64,000 bases of DNA from Oceanirhabdus sp942490885 (GCA_942490885.1 CALNYT010000002.1:5084001-5148000), one strand, 5' to 3'; counted from the first letter of the stretch, positions 1-7,805 are shown. Made by a program: numbers and translations. Notes: generated by a model from the letters alone, not told the origin.

Positions 1-470
1 TACCAAAAGATAGTATTATTTATAGAGTAAAGACTTTTGATATAGATGGTTCCCCTGTATATTCTAAAACAATAAAAGCAAATAATTCGGAGAAATTAAA
101 ATTTGATAAGATATGTATACTGATGGACAGTAAAACTGCAAGTGCATCTGAGGTTCTCATAGCCTCTTTAAAATCAAACTTAGGTGATAACGTAATTACA
201 TTTGGGACAAACTCCTACGGAAAAGATATTCAATCTGCAACAAATACATTCAATGATGGTACAGGTTTATTTTTCATTTCTGGTATTATGGATGTACCAA
301 ATCAAGATCGTTTTAATGAAAATGGATTAACTCCAGATATCACGATCGGAAATCCTCTTGAATTTTATGATTCAATTGAAGATGAAGTTGAACGCGAAGA
401 AGAATTAACCATGGACAGGGCCTCTCAATTGAATGAAGCAATAAAATATATACAAACCCTTAATGATTAA
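1..470 (+). CDS. S41 family (tail-specific/CtpA-like) serine protease, C-terminal part, cut by window start
   Basis: The reading frame is open from the first bases of the window (codons from base 3) through the stop at 468-470, so only about 155 C-terminal residues are visible. The visible part carries the S41 active site: a Ser in the S-A-S-E stretch of KTASASEVL, and a Lys about 25-30 residues later in SYGKD, the Ser/Lys pair of tail-specific proteases. A late NGLTPDI segment matches the GxTPDI ending of this family. S41 proteases process or degrade exported proteins by their C-termini, usually outside the membrane; that location is family knowledge. An ATG at 123 lies inside the conserved core, so it is not the true start. 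Substrate and regulation cannot be seen here. Confidence 0.82.
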   Translation, partial: PKDSIIYRVKTFDIDGSPVYSKTIKANNSEKLKFDKICILMDSKTASASEVLIASLKSNLGDNVITFGTNSYGKDIQSATNTFNDGTGLFFISGIMDVPNQDRFNENGLTPDITIGNPLEFYDSIEDEVEREEELTMDRASQLNEAIKYIQTLND

Positions 471-487
471 ATTTTCAAGGAGACATT

Positions 488-604
488 ATAGACAAAATCA
501 AAAAAATAATAGAACTAATATCTTGTAACATCAACTCAAAAATTGGCATATTATATAAAATTCATTTCTCAAAAAATAAATATAAGATAAATTTTAAGCC
601 GTAG
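488..604 (+). pseudogene. Start-less 38-codon reading frame behind a good ribosome binding site
   Basis: AAGGAG at 477-482 is followed, five bases later, by ATA where a start codon would be expected, then by a clean 38-codon frame (DKIKKIIELISCNINSK...) that runs into the hairpin at 597-626 and stops there. This looks like the 5' end of a small gene that lost its ATG and was joined to the accA-tail copy. I do not recognise the peptide. It could equally be chance in AT-rich DNA. Confidence 0.3.
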
Positions 605-626
605 TTATTTTTAGAAACTACGGCTT
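597..626. terminator. Hairpin after the accA-tail copy
   Basis: An AAGCCGTAGTT stem pairs with AAACTACGGCTT around an 8-nt loop. It sits just beyond the stop of the truncated accA tail (minus strand) and is followed on that strand by AAAATTTA. The same hairpin, in altered form, follows the intact accA at 8930-8960, so it belongs to the duplicated segment. Confidence 0.7.
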
Positions 627-793
627 AAAATATTATTGTAAAAATTACTCGAAGAACTCACCCATCTGCCTAAACTTACTATATCTCTTAGTAAGTAAGC
701 TCTCAGTAGTATCCATCTGTAATCTTGTTACTGTTTCAACAAGATTTTCTTTCATCTTCTCACATACCGCTGCTTTATCTTTGTGTGCACCAC
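597..793. repeat. Direct repeat, left copy (accA 3' end plus terminator)
   Basis: This stretch matches 8930-9131 base for base apart from scattered differences: the last ~140 bp of accA, its stop and the hairpin after it. Identity ends abruptly at about 793 in GTGTGCACCAC. The two copies bracket the bacteriocin-type cassette. This is seen directly; that it marks an integration or recombination event is inference. Confidence 0.85.
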
Positions 794-824
794 TTATAAC
801 ATTTTCCACATTAACGCTACCCAT
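645..824 (-). pseudogene. Duplicated 3' end of accA fused to a short unrelated 5' segment
   Basis: On the minus strand this 59-codon frame has about 17 novel residues (MGSVNVENVI...) followed by about 42 residues nearly identical to the AccA C-terminus (from GAHKDKAAVCEKM to the final GEFFE). Compared with the intact accA, most base differences are synonymous (AGT-CTA versus AGC-TTA for Ser-Leu, GAA versus GAG for Glu), with one Ala-to-Glu change. It lacks all catalytic parts of the carboxyltransferase, so it cannot act as AccA. I see no good ribosome binding site and regard it as a recombination scar rather than a gene. Confidence 0.85.
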
Positions 825-835
825 GCTTCTATAAT

Positions 836-905
836 AAAAAAAACCTTCACAAAACTTTATTTAACATCAATTGGCCAATTGATTTAAAGTTCTGTAGAAG
901 GCTTT
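836..905 (-). terminator. Long hairpin terminator of the exporter/adaptor operon
   Basis: An imperfect ~62-nt inverted repeat (844-905) is centred on the perfect palindrome ATCAATTGGCCAATTGAT. On the minus strand it is followed by a run of eight T. It lies downstream of the HlyD-like gene and should end that transcript. Confidence 0.8.
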
Positions 906-1003
906 AGTATAAAAGAATTACATAAATTATATCAATTTCTATCTATAAAGTAAATATTAAATTGAATTAAACATTTTCAACATTCATAACTCATTATTTA
1001 TTT

Positions 1004-3451
1004 TTAATCTCTTAAATTTATCTTCTCTAATAACCAATAAAGTATCTTCTTATTATCAGTTATTATCTGTGCTCTACATGTCATGCCGACCTTTATCTCT
1101 TCCTTATCACCCTTATAACTATATATAGGTATATTTTTAACCCTAGCTTCTACTGGATAATAGCTCATCCCACTATTCTTATCAACTATTGAATTTATAC
1201 CTATAGAAGTGATTTCACCTTCAATATATCCAAATTCCTTATATGAAAGAGCATCAAAGCTAAATTTAATTTTATCACCAGTGTTAATTTTTGAAATATC
1301 TTTATTAGATAAAAATATCTCCACATTATAATATGGATTTTCCTCTGATATTATTGAAACTATTTGTTCTCCAACATTAACTAACTCTTTATTATTTATA
1401 TCCCTTACTATACTTATTCTTCCTTCAATCGGACTTTTAACTATATAATCTTCAATAGCTAATTGAACATTTTCAAGTTCCTTATCATATGCTAACTTTT
1501 GGTCTTCATTTGATTTTAATAAGTTATTAATTGCTACAATGTTATCCATAATAAACTGATTTATAAGAGTTGAAGTATACGCATGATTGGCTGAATACAC
1601 CTTGTTATTATTATTTATTTTTTCTTTATCAAATTTGTATTTTTCAATATTGTTGTTTAGATCTTTTATTTTTGTATCAATTTCTATAAACAATTTGTTT
1701 TTATATTGCTGTATATCATTCTTTATCTTTCTTTTAGCTATGTTAATTTCTTCCTTCTTATTCTCGTTTGATACTTTTACTTGTTTCATTTCCATTTCTA
1801 GATTTTTTATTTGTAACTGAACATCATTGATAGTGTTCTGGAACTTTTCAATCTCTATATTATAATTTTTATATTTTAATAGATAGACTTCATCTTTTTT
1901 ATCAAAAAACTCCTTACTTTCTTTTATACTTTTTTCAAGTTTTTCCCATCCATCACGCTCTTCCTTAACTCTCTTCCGTTTATTATATTTGCTGTTTAAC
2001 TGTCCCTCATAACTGTTTTCTAATTTTTCTTGCTCTTCTATCAATGAATTTACATTATCTAGATTGGTATTTTTTATTTCATCGAATTTTCTCTGATAAT
2101 TTATAATAGAGTTTTCAATAGACTTTACTCTATTATTTATTGATTGTACCTCTTGGTTTTTGATACTTATTTGATTCTCTTTTTTTTCAATTTCAGATTG
2201 TATATTACTCACTTTTTCACTATCGCCCTCTGCTAAAGCTTTATTCTTATCCTCTAGTAATACATTTATAGTATTTTGAAAAATAACAATGTCATTATTA
2301 ATCTGTTTAATTTCATTTTCTAATGCGGTTTTATCATCTTCAAGATTTCTTATTTTTTCCTCATAAATCTTTACCTGTTCTTTATATTCATAATAACTAT
2401 TAAGATACTTTTTATTTCTATAACTAGTATCTTTTTTTTCAAACTTATTCCTATTATCTTCTATTGAGTCTTTAAGGTCATTTAAATATCTTAATTCCTC
2501 AATTATTATACTTTCTTGACTTTCTAATGAACTTATCTCATAACCTAGTTCAGTATAAATTTCAGTATTATCTTTAATCATTTTCTTTACATCTGACATA
2601 TATGAATTTTTATACTTCTCTAGCTCTTTATTATAATTCTCTAACTTTATATCAAGTTGTTCCAAACTAATACCAGCATTATCTCCAACTTGTTTTTCTT
2701 TATCTTCTAAATCTTTTGCTGCAAGCTTATTATTCTCAATATTTTGATTTAATTTTTCCATGTTATTTATATAATCAATGTATTGCATATAATAAATATT
2801 ATTATTTTCAACCTCACCAAATAAATTTTTATCTTGTAAGATTGATTCCTTTAACAATTTATATCCTTCTATATCCCTATTATAATCTTCAGTATTTTTG
2901 CTGATTTCTGAGTAAGAAATATCATTATTTAATATACCCTTACTTGATTCAACATTAACCTTATTTATTTCAGCAATTAACTTTAAATACTCAGCATTAA
3001 ACTTTTGATACTTACTATAATATTCTGTATCTTCTTCATTATTAAAGTAGTTTTGCTTATCTTCTATACTTTTTTTGAGCTTTTTTAAGTTATCTATTTC
3101 TTTTTGAAGTTTGGTTAATTCTTCTTCTATAGAATCTCTCTTAATATCAAGAAGATCATGATTAACTACAAATAAAGTATCATCTTTCTTTACTGATTGT
3201 CCTTCTTCAATATACTCCTCATCTATCCTCCCCATAACTTTACTCTTTATATCCCTAATATTTTCTGTAGGCCTTACAATTCCTTTAGATTTAACTACTA
3301 TATCTATTTCTCCAAAATAGGACCATACTGTTCCAGTAATTATTAAAGATATTACTAGATAGATAAATATTGCTGTAAAAGGATGAGGTTTGGCTTCAAG
3401 AATTTCTCTACTATCAGATAATTCATTTATGTCCTGAATTATATTCTTCAT
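1004..3451 (-). CDS. HlyD-like bacteriocin-secretion adaptor, unusually long (815 aa)
   Basis: A membrane-fusion/adaptor protein that would work with the C39-ABC exporter encoded immediately upstream (stop and start adjacent). Seen in order: a short cytoplasmic N-terminus, one membrane segment at about residues 26-47, the first half of a lipoyl-like barrel (VRPTENIRDIKSKVMGRI, about 60-100), a very long Lys/Glu/Asn-rich coiled-coil region (about 100-665), the second lipoyl half (VKSPIEGRISIV, about 675) and a C-terminal beta domain ending near the stop. Adaptors of Gram-positive bacteriocin systems are commonly about 450-470 residues, so the coiled coil here is greatly expanded. Transport of the double-glycine peptides at 6.0-7.2 kb is inferred from context. 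Confidence 0.85.
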   Translation of the reverse strand: MKNIIQDINELSDSREILEAKPHPFTAIFIYLVISLIITGTVWSYFGEIDIVVKSKGIVRPTENIRDIKSKVMGRIDEEYIEEGQSVKKDDTLFVVNHDLLDIKRDSIEEELTKLQKEIDNLKKLKKSIEDKQNYFNNEEDTEYYSKYQKFNAEYLKLIAEINKVNVESSKGILNNDISYSEISKNTEDYNRDIEGYKLLKESILQDKNLFGEVENNNIYYMQYIDYINNMEKLNQNIENNKLAAKDLEDKEKQVGDNAGISLEQLDIKLENYNKELEKYKNSYMSDVKKMIKDNTEIYTELGYEISSLESQESIIIEELRYLNDLKDSIEDNRNKFEKKDTSYRNKKYLNSYYEYKEQVKIYEEKIRNLEDDKTALENEIKQINNDIVIFQNTINVLLEDKNKALAEGDSEKVSNIQSEIEKKENQISIKNQEVQSINNRVKSIENSIINYQRKFDEIKNTNLDNVNSLIEEQEKLENSYEGQLNSKYNKRKRVKEERDGWEKLEKSIKESKEFFDKKDEVYLLKYKNYNIEIEKFQNTINDVQLQIKNLEMEMKQVKVSNENKKEEINIAKRKIKNDIQQYKNKLFIEIDTKIKDLNNNIEKYKFDKEKINNNNKVYSANHAYTSTLINQFIMDNIVAINNLLKSNEDQKLAYDKELENVQLAIEDYIVKSPIEGRISIVRDINNKELVNVGEQIVSIISEENPYYNVEIFLSNKDISKINTGDKIKFSFDALSYKEFGYIEGEITSIGINSIVDKNSGMSYYPVEARVKNIPIYSYKGDKEEIKVGMTCRAQIITDNKKILYWLLEKINLRD

Positions 3452-4759
3452 CTACTCCTCCCCCTCATTATCAGTTTGTACTAGCTGATTTGCTGAAATA
3501 ATTTGTGCTGTTGGTATAATCGGCATGCACAATAAATTATTATTAGTGATCTCATTCGTTGCTGCCACTTCTTCCATTGATTTTTCCAACTTATCATTCT
3601 CTTGAAGTTGGTCTTTCCACAAGTTAAAGTAATGTCCTCTTCTATTTATTAAATCTTCATGTGTTCCTGCTTCGATTATTTTTCCTTTTTCCATAACATA
3701 AATCTTGTCGCATCTCATTATTGTGCTCAATCTGTGAGCAATCATAATAGTTGTTATATTTTCACTAAATTCATACATTGTCTTTTCTATTGCTTTTTCA
3801 GTTATGGAATCCAAACTACTTGTTGCCTCATCCATAATTAAAATATCTGGCTTTCTCAATATAGCTCTTGCTATTGCAAGTCTCTGTTTTTGTCCACCTG
3901 AAAGGTTTGATCCATTCTCTTCAACCATTGTGTTATATCTTGTTTGTTGACTATTTATGTATTCATGAATTTTTGCCTTCTTACATGCTTCAACTATGTC
4001 TTCCATATCAAGCTCGTCATTTCCAAACTCTAAATTCTCCTTTATAGTTCCTTTGAACATAAAAATATCTTGAGAAATATATGAAATTTTATCTCTTAGA
4101 GATTCTATATTTATATCTTGAATATTGCATTCATTTATAAGGATTTCACCTTTTTCACACTTGTAAAAGTTCAATAAGAGTTTAACTAATGTTGTTTTTC
4201 CTGATCCACTCTCTCCTACAAGGGCAATTTTTTCACCTGCTTTTATCTGTAAATTAAGATCTTCTAAAATGAGTTGCCTTGTTCCATATCTAAATGATAA
4301 GTTTTTAAAATTAATATCCCCTTTAAGTGTTTGAGGATTTATCTTCTTATCTTCGTCTTCACTTTTTTCAAGTTCAAGATCTAATATTTCACCTAGTCGC
4401 TCCGCAGCTATCTTTGCTGATTTTAATTGTGGTTGTAAATTTATTAAGTTCTCAATTGGGTTTAAAAAATATGCTAATAAAGCATTAAATGATAACAGTT
4501 GTCCAATTGAAAGCTTTCCATTCATAACTTGGTAGCTTCCTATCCAAAGTATACATATCCCAAAAACTGCTCGTATTAGCCCTTCGAGTGATGATTGTGC
4601 ATTATTTATACCACCGTTTTTAAACACACTTCTAAGTAGTCCAATAAATCTTTTCTCAGTTTCCAAGTTTACACTTCTCTCAGCATTAAATGCCTTAACT
4701 GTTTCTATTCCCTTTAATGATTCAACTAAATACGATGTTAATTTTGCATTACTCTCCAT
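3452..4759 (-). pseudogene. C39-ABC exporter, C-terminal fragment (membrane part plus ATPase), split by frameshift
   Basis: This 435-codon frame holds the rest of the transmembrane domain and a full nucleotide-binding domain: Walker A GESGSGKTT, signature LSGGQKQR, Walker B ILIMDEATSSLD and H-loop IAHRLS. It begins in the middle of the conserved NAKLTSYLVES region of peptidase-containing ABC transporters and overlaps the upstream fragment by 22 bases in the -1 frame. Restoring one A (CAATGG to CAAATGG near 4755) would fuse the fragments into one ~755-residue protein of normal family length. No good ribosome binding site precedes its first ATG. It may be a real mutation, a sequencing error or, less likely, a translational -1 shift on the AAAAA run. 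The ATPase is intact, so activity is possible if the frame is restored. Confidence 0.8.
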
Positions 4760-5766
4760 TGTTTTTCATTTACATTCTCTAGAGATTTGTTAAATGCAAA
4801 AACTATTACTCCATAAAAAATCAATGGTATAAGTGTAAGGAAAAACATCATACTGTTTTGGCTATATAGTATAATTCCTCCAACTACAACCATTATGGTA
4901 TCAATCATTATAGTTAATGTAGCACTTGATAATGCATCTCTAATTTTTGATGCATCATTAAATCTTGATATTATCTCTCCAGTTTCTCTTGTTCCAAAAA
5001 AACTCATAGGTAGTTCAACAACGTGATTATAATACCCAAGCATCAATGGTATATCAATCTTCTGCCCTAAATAAATCAATAACTGTGTTCTAAATGCATT
5101 AATCACAATCTTAAAGATAGTTAAAACTACAAATCCTATTGATAAAATATGCAAGGTTTTTTCTAATCCATAGGGTAATATATCATCAATTATAAATTTG
5201 AAATAAAAAGAACCCATTATTCCTAATAGGGTAAGGAGTATAGAGCCTAAAAATACATTAATTATCAATTTTTTTTGTGGTATCATTAGATGAAAAAATC
5301 TTGAAAATAATCCTTTTGTCTCATTCCCCTTTTTAAATGATTCACTAGGAACCATAAAAATTAAAACTCCTGTCCATATCTTAAAAAACTCCTCTGGAGT
5401 ATACTTAACAATACCTTTTGCGGGATCCGAAATAATTATTTTATTTTTAGAAATTTCATGTATAACTACGTAATGTAGTAGTTTCCCATCTATAATTACA
5501 TGGGCTATAGCAGGCAGGGGAAATTCCGAGAATATATCTTCTTTATTATTGGCTTTTACACCTTTAGCTGAAAATCCTAATTGCTCTGCAGCTTTGATTA
5601 ATCCATAGGCACTGGTTCCTTGTTTATCTGTTCCCGCAACTTCTCTTATCTTAGAGATGGGCGTCTTAAATCTATATTGTTTTGATATTGTAGCTAAACA
5701 TGCCGCTCCACAATCTTTAATATCATGTTGCCGTATACAGACGTATTTTTTAAATATATTCTTCAT
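4738..5766 (-). pseudogene. C39-ABC exporter, N-terminal fragment (leader peptidase plus membrane part), split by frameshift
   Basis: The 342-codon frame starts with a C39 cysteine peptidase domain: catalytic Cys in KDCGAACLATI (about residue 18), His in LLHYVVIHE (about 97) and Asp in ISDPAKG (about 113). Transmembrane segments follow (about 165-335). Enzymes of this class cut leader peptides after Gly-Gly and export the mature peptide, which fits the GG-leader peptides encoded divergently at 6.0-7.2 kb. The frame runs out at NEKQWRVMQN, where the family sequence should continue as in the next fragment. The start is supported by a strong GAGGGGGG about 8 bases upstream. Confidence 0.82.
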
Positions 5767-5858
5767 ATGTATATACCCCCCTCAGCTATATAATTATATA
5801 AAACAATTAATATTTTTACATGGATTTATTTAAAATAAATGTAAAATAAAAATAGTAT

Positions 5859-5887
5859 TTGACAAATATTGTTGTTATAAGTATAAT
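5859..5887 (+). promoter_or_regulatory. Strong sigma-A promoter for the peptide genes
   Basis: TTGACA at 5859-5864 and TATAAT at 5882-5887 with a 17-base spacer: consensus match at both boxes. It points toward the broken peptide gene and the two intact ones. Confidence 0.75.
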
Positions 5888-5953
5888 TTACTTACAACTT
5901 TTTGAAAAAAAGTTCAATGTTTGTATATATATGACTAATTTGGAGTGTTCATT

Positions 5954-6212
5954 ATGAATATAAAAGAAAATCAAGAAATATAAAATGAAATAACTGACCC
6001 ATCTAAATTGGATTAAATAATTAAATTTTAATGAATTAGAAGGAATTAATGGTGGAAATGATGCACTTGACGCTTTTGTAGGTACACTTGAAGTAGTGCT
6101 ATCACCAGTGGTATGGGGTGTAGTTACTACAGTTGCTGGAACTATGACAGCTGTCGCTGTACTTGCTGATGGTGTTGGCCATTTAAAAGATGGTGTAAAT
6201 GGAGGAAACTAA
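5954..6212 (+). pseudogene. Decayed double-glycine (class II bacteriocin-type) peptide gene
   Basis: From the ATG at 5954 (MNIKENQEI) the frame meets TAA at the tenth codon, another TAA further on, and then needs a one-base shift near 6027 to continue into FNELEGINGG, a typical leader ending. The peptide after the GG (codons from 6057) is open to the stop at 6210-6212 and is Gly/Val/Ala-rich (ALDAFVGTLEVVL... to HLKDGVNGGN). The pattern is that of the intact neighbours at 6280 and 6982, so this is a third member that has lost its leader frame. Several independent lesions make a sequencing error unlikely. Confidence 0.75.
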
Positions 6213-6279
6213 TACCGTTACTGAAAATTGTCGCTTTATTCTATTGTAAAATAATATTTAATCTAAGGAGTTGATATTT

Positions 6280-6474
6280 ATGCAAGAATTAAATAGTAAA
6301 GAACTTTTACAAATTGATGGTGGAATCGATGGTTGGGATTTATTCACAGGTGTCGTTAAAGTAGGAGTCGGGGTTGTTGGTGTTGTTGTACCAGAACCTG
6401 GAACAACAACAGCAGGTGCTTTTTCAATTGCCTCTGGTGTTGCTGATATAGTAGACGCATTTGATAATGAGTAG
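6280..6474 (+). CDS. Double-glycine leader peptide precursor (bacteriocin-like), 64 aa
   Basis: AAGGAG at 6265-6270 is nine bases before ATG 6280; an upstream in-frame TTG overlaps the site and is rejected. The leader is short (MQELNSKELLQIDGG) and ends in Gly-Gly, the cut site of C39 exporters. The 49-residue mature part starts IDGWDLF, has a Gly/Val stretch (VKVGVGVVGVVV), then PEPGTTTAG and an Ala/Asp-rich end. It has no Cys. By my count it is strongly acidic (one Lys against seven Asp/Glu), unlike the usual cationic class II bacteriocins. It belongs with the exporter on the opposite strand. Function as bacteriocin, signal or other exported peptide is inference. Confidence 0.75.
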   Translation: MQELNSKELLQIDGGIDGWDLFTGVVKVGVGVVGVVVPEPGTTTAGAFSIASGVADIVDAFDNE

Positions 6475-6498
6475 AATTTAAAATTTTAAACCTCAAAT

Positions 6499-6520
6499 AT
6501 ATATGTAATATTACATATAT
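6499..6520. other. Perfect 22-nt palindrome after the first peptide gene
   Basis: Arms ATATATGTAAT and ATTACATATAT are perfectly complementary with no loop. It lies 25 bases after the stop of the 64-aa peptide gene. It may be a weak terminator or a protein-binding site; there is no proper T-run. Confidence 0.4.
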
Positions 6521-6633
6521 CTTTGACTCTATTTATATAAATAGTTTCATATCAAATCTTGATTATTAACAACCTATATACCTTAGTTATTATTTGCAAA
6601 TCAATAATTTTTAATTTCAAAGGAGTATAAAAT

Positions 6634-6817
6634 ATGAGTACTTTAAAAAAAAAAAATAACTACATTAAAATTTAGCTACATAGTTCTAGTTATTTGTATT
6701 ATTTTTATATTAGTTAGTATAGTTTTTAATAAATATTCAAAAATTCCAGCAATTGTCTTACCGATGTCAATATGCGTAATATATATTTATTCTAATTTCA
6801 CCTCAAAAAAGAACTGA
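6634..6817 (+). pseudogene. Small membrane protein interrupted by a 12-A homopolymer frameshift
   Basis: AGGAG at 6621-6625 precedes ATG 6634. The frame reads MSTLKKK and then falls out of frame because of a run of exactly twelve A (6645-6656), ending at TAG a few codons on. With eleven A it would encode 60 residues: a basic start, a hydrophobic segment (YIVLVICIIFILVSIVF), a short NKYSK loop, a second hydrophobic segment (AIVLPMSICVIYIY) and a basic end (TSKKN). The size and two membrane spans fit bacteriocin-immunity-type proteins, and it sits between two peptide genes. It could be a dead gene or one rescued by slippage on the A-run. Confidence 0.6.
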
Positions 6818-6823
6818 TAACTG

Positions 6824-6978
6824 TAGTAGGTTCGTCGGTGAACCTCCCCACAAGGGTGACAGTCACCTCTCGTATTATGATAAATCATGAGAAGTTGTCT
6901 AAAAAAATCTATAATTTCATAAAAACAAGGATATCTTTGAAAATATCCTAATAATTCACTTATTAGCAAGGAGATTAA
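6824..6978. other. Structured, relatively GC-rich intergenic block before the second peptide gene
   Basis: Successive inverted repeats are visible: AGGTTC-GTCGGT-GAACCT, the near-perfect GGTGACAGTCACC, TCTC...ATGATAAATCAT...GAGA, GGATAT...ATATCC, and CTAATAATTCACTTATTAG directly before the AAGGAG of the next gene. The first ~60 bases are much richer in G and C than their surroundings. A 60-codon minus-strand frame crosses it but has no family resemblance. It could be a leader RNA, an insertion-sequence end or a small RNA. Confidence 0.4.
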
Positions 6979-6981
6979 ATC

Positions 6982-7206
6982 ATGAATTTATCAAATAATA
7001 ATTTTGTTACAATAAATAATAATGAACTAGAACTTATTAATGGGGGAATTTCTTGGACAAAGGTTATTCCAGCCGCTATCGGATTTGTGTACGGAGGTGG
7101 ACAAATGGCTGTTGGCTTTGCAACTGGAAATCCTCAATTGGTAATAAACGGTTGTCAAGGTGTTGAAGTTTCTACTCTACTATTAGCTGATGGTTTCAGC
7201 GAATAA
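6982..7206 (+). CDS. Double-glycine leader peptide precursor (bacteriocin-like), 74 aa
   Basis: CAAGGAG lies seven bases before ATG 6982. The leader (MNLSNNNFVTINNNELELINGG) has the family look: hydrophobic residues at regular spacing and a terminal Gly-Gly. The mature part (52 residues) begins ISWTKVIP and contains GxxxG-type spacings (GFVYG, GFATG), a feature of two-peptide class IIb bacteriocins where helices pack together, plus one Cys. It is mildly acidic. The 64-aa peptide upstream could be its partner; neither the pairing nor the activity can be proved from sequence. Confidence 0.75.
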   Translation: MNLSNNNFVTINNNELELINGGISWTKVIPAAIGFVYGGGQMAVGFATGNPQLVINGCQGVEVSTLLLADGFSE

Positions 7207-7211
7207 TATAA

Positions 7212-7249
7212 AAAAATAATGAGTTATCAATTAACTCATTATTTTTTTT
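7212..7249 (+). terminator. Strong terminator after the 74-aa peptide gene
   Basis: AATAATGAGTTA pairs with TAACTCATTATT around a 4-6 nt loop and is followed by a run of T. It should end most transcripts before the putative immunity gene at 7266, although that gene has its own good ribosome binding site. Confidence 0.85.
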
Positions 7250-7265
7250 ACAAAGAGGTGTTATA

Positions 7266-7565
7266 ATGAATAATATATATTCCTTTATTCTGATAATTAT
7301 TTCAATTTATTGTATAATTTATGGAGTACTATTAAGAATAAATATAAAATTACAAAATAAATATTTAAAGAAATACGCCGTTGATAATACCAATACTTTT
7401 ATCAGAAAGTCATCCACTTGTTTTATTTTTATTGGAATATCATTTATTATTTTACTTTTTTGTGCTGCTACAAATATACTAAATAATTCATCAGACATTT
7501 TCACATTTATGGAATTTATTCTACTATGTATTTACATAATTCATAACTATAAGTACAAAAAATAA
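7266..7565 (+). CDS. Small membrane protein (99 aa), candidate immunity protein
   Basis: AGAGGTG lies seven bases before the ATG. Three hydrophobic spans are visible (about residues 4-22, 48-70 and 77-93), separated by short charged loops (NIKLQNKYLKKYAVDN). The family is not recognised. Position directly after a bacteriocin-type peptide gene, small size and multiple spans fit an immunity protein, but this is context only. Transcription is probably by read-through of the terminator at 7212-7249. Confidence 0.6.
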   Translation: MNNIYSFILIIISIYCIIYGVLLRINIKLQNKYLKKYAVDNTNTFIRKSSTCFIFIGISFIILLFCAATNILNNSSDIFTFMEFILLCIYIIHNYKYKK

Positions 7566-7805
7566 TTTTTGATATTAAGATAAAATTATAATTACTTCAT
7601 AAACATCAAACCTAGATAATACTACGATTACTGTTGGTTTCAGTTTTTATAAGATAATTTTTGAATTCTCCAAATATAAATAATAATTTTTCTAATCATC
7701 TTTAATATGTTATTAAAATAAAAAAATGATTTAGACTAATTGTTAATAAATACATAAGTAATAAAAACAACTTTTATTTATGATACAAAATGGTGGTGAG
7801 AATTA

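Noticed and set aside
4738..4760. Programmed -1 frameshift as the preferred explanation for the split exporter
   Set aside because: The run is only AAAAA after G, with no classical X-XXY-YYZ heptamer and no obvious stimulatory stem; kept only as a minor alternative.
5954..6020. Idea that TAA is read as Gln in the third peptide gene
   Set aside because: All other genes in the window use TAA as a normal stop, and a separate frameshift is also present; simple decay explains it.
6787..6969. Sixty-codon minus-strand reading frame between the two peptide genes
   Set aside because: It runs across the hairpin-rich block, has no ribosome binding site and resembles no family; treated as non-coding structured DNA.
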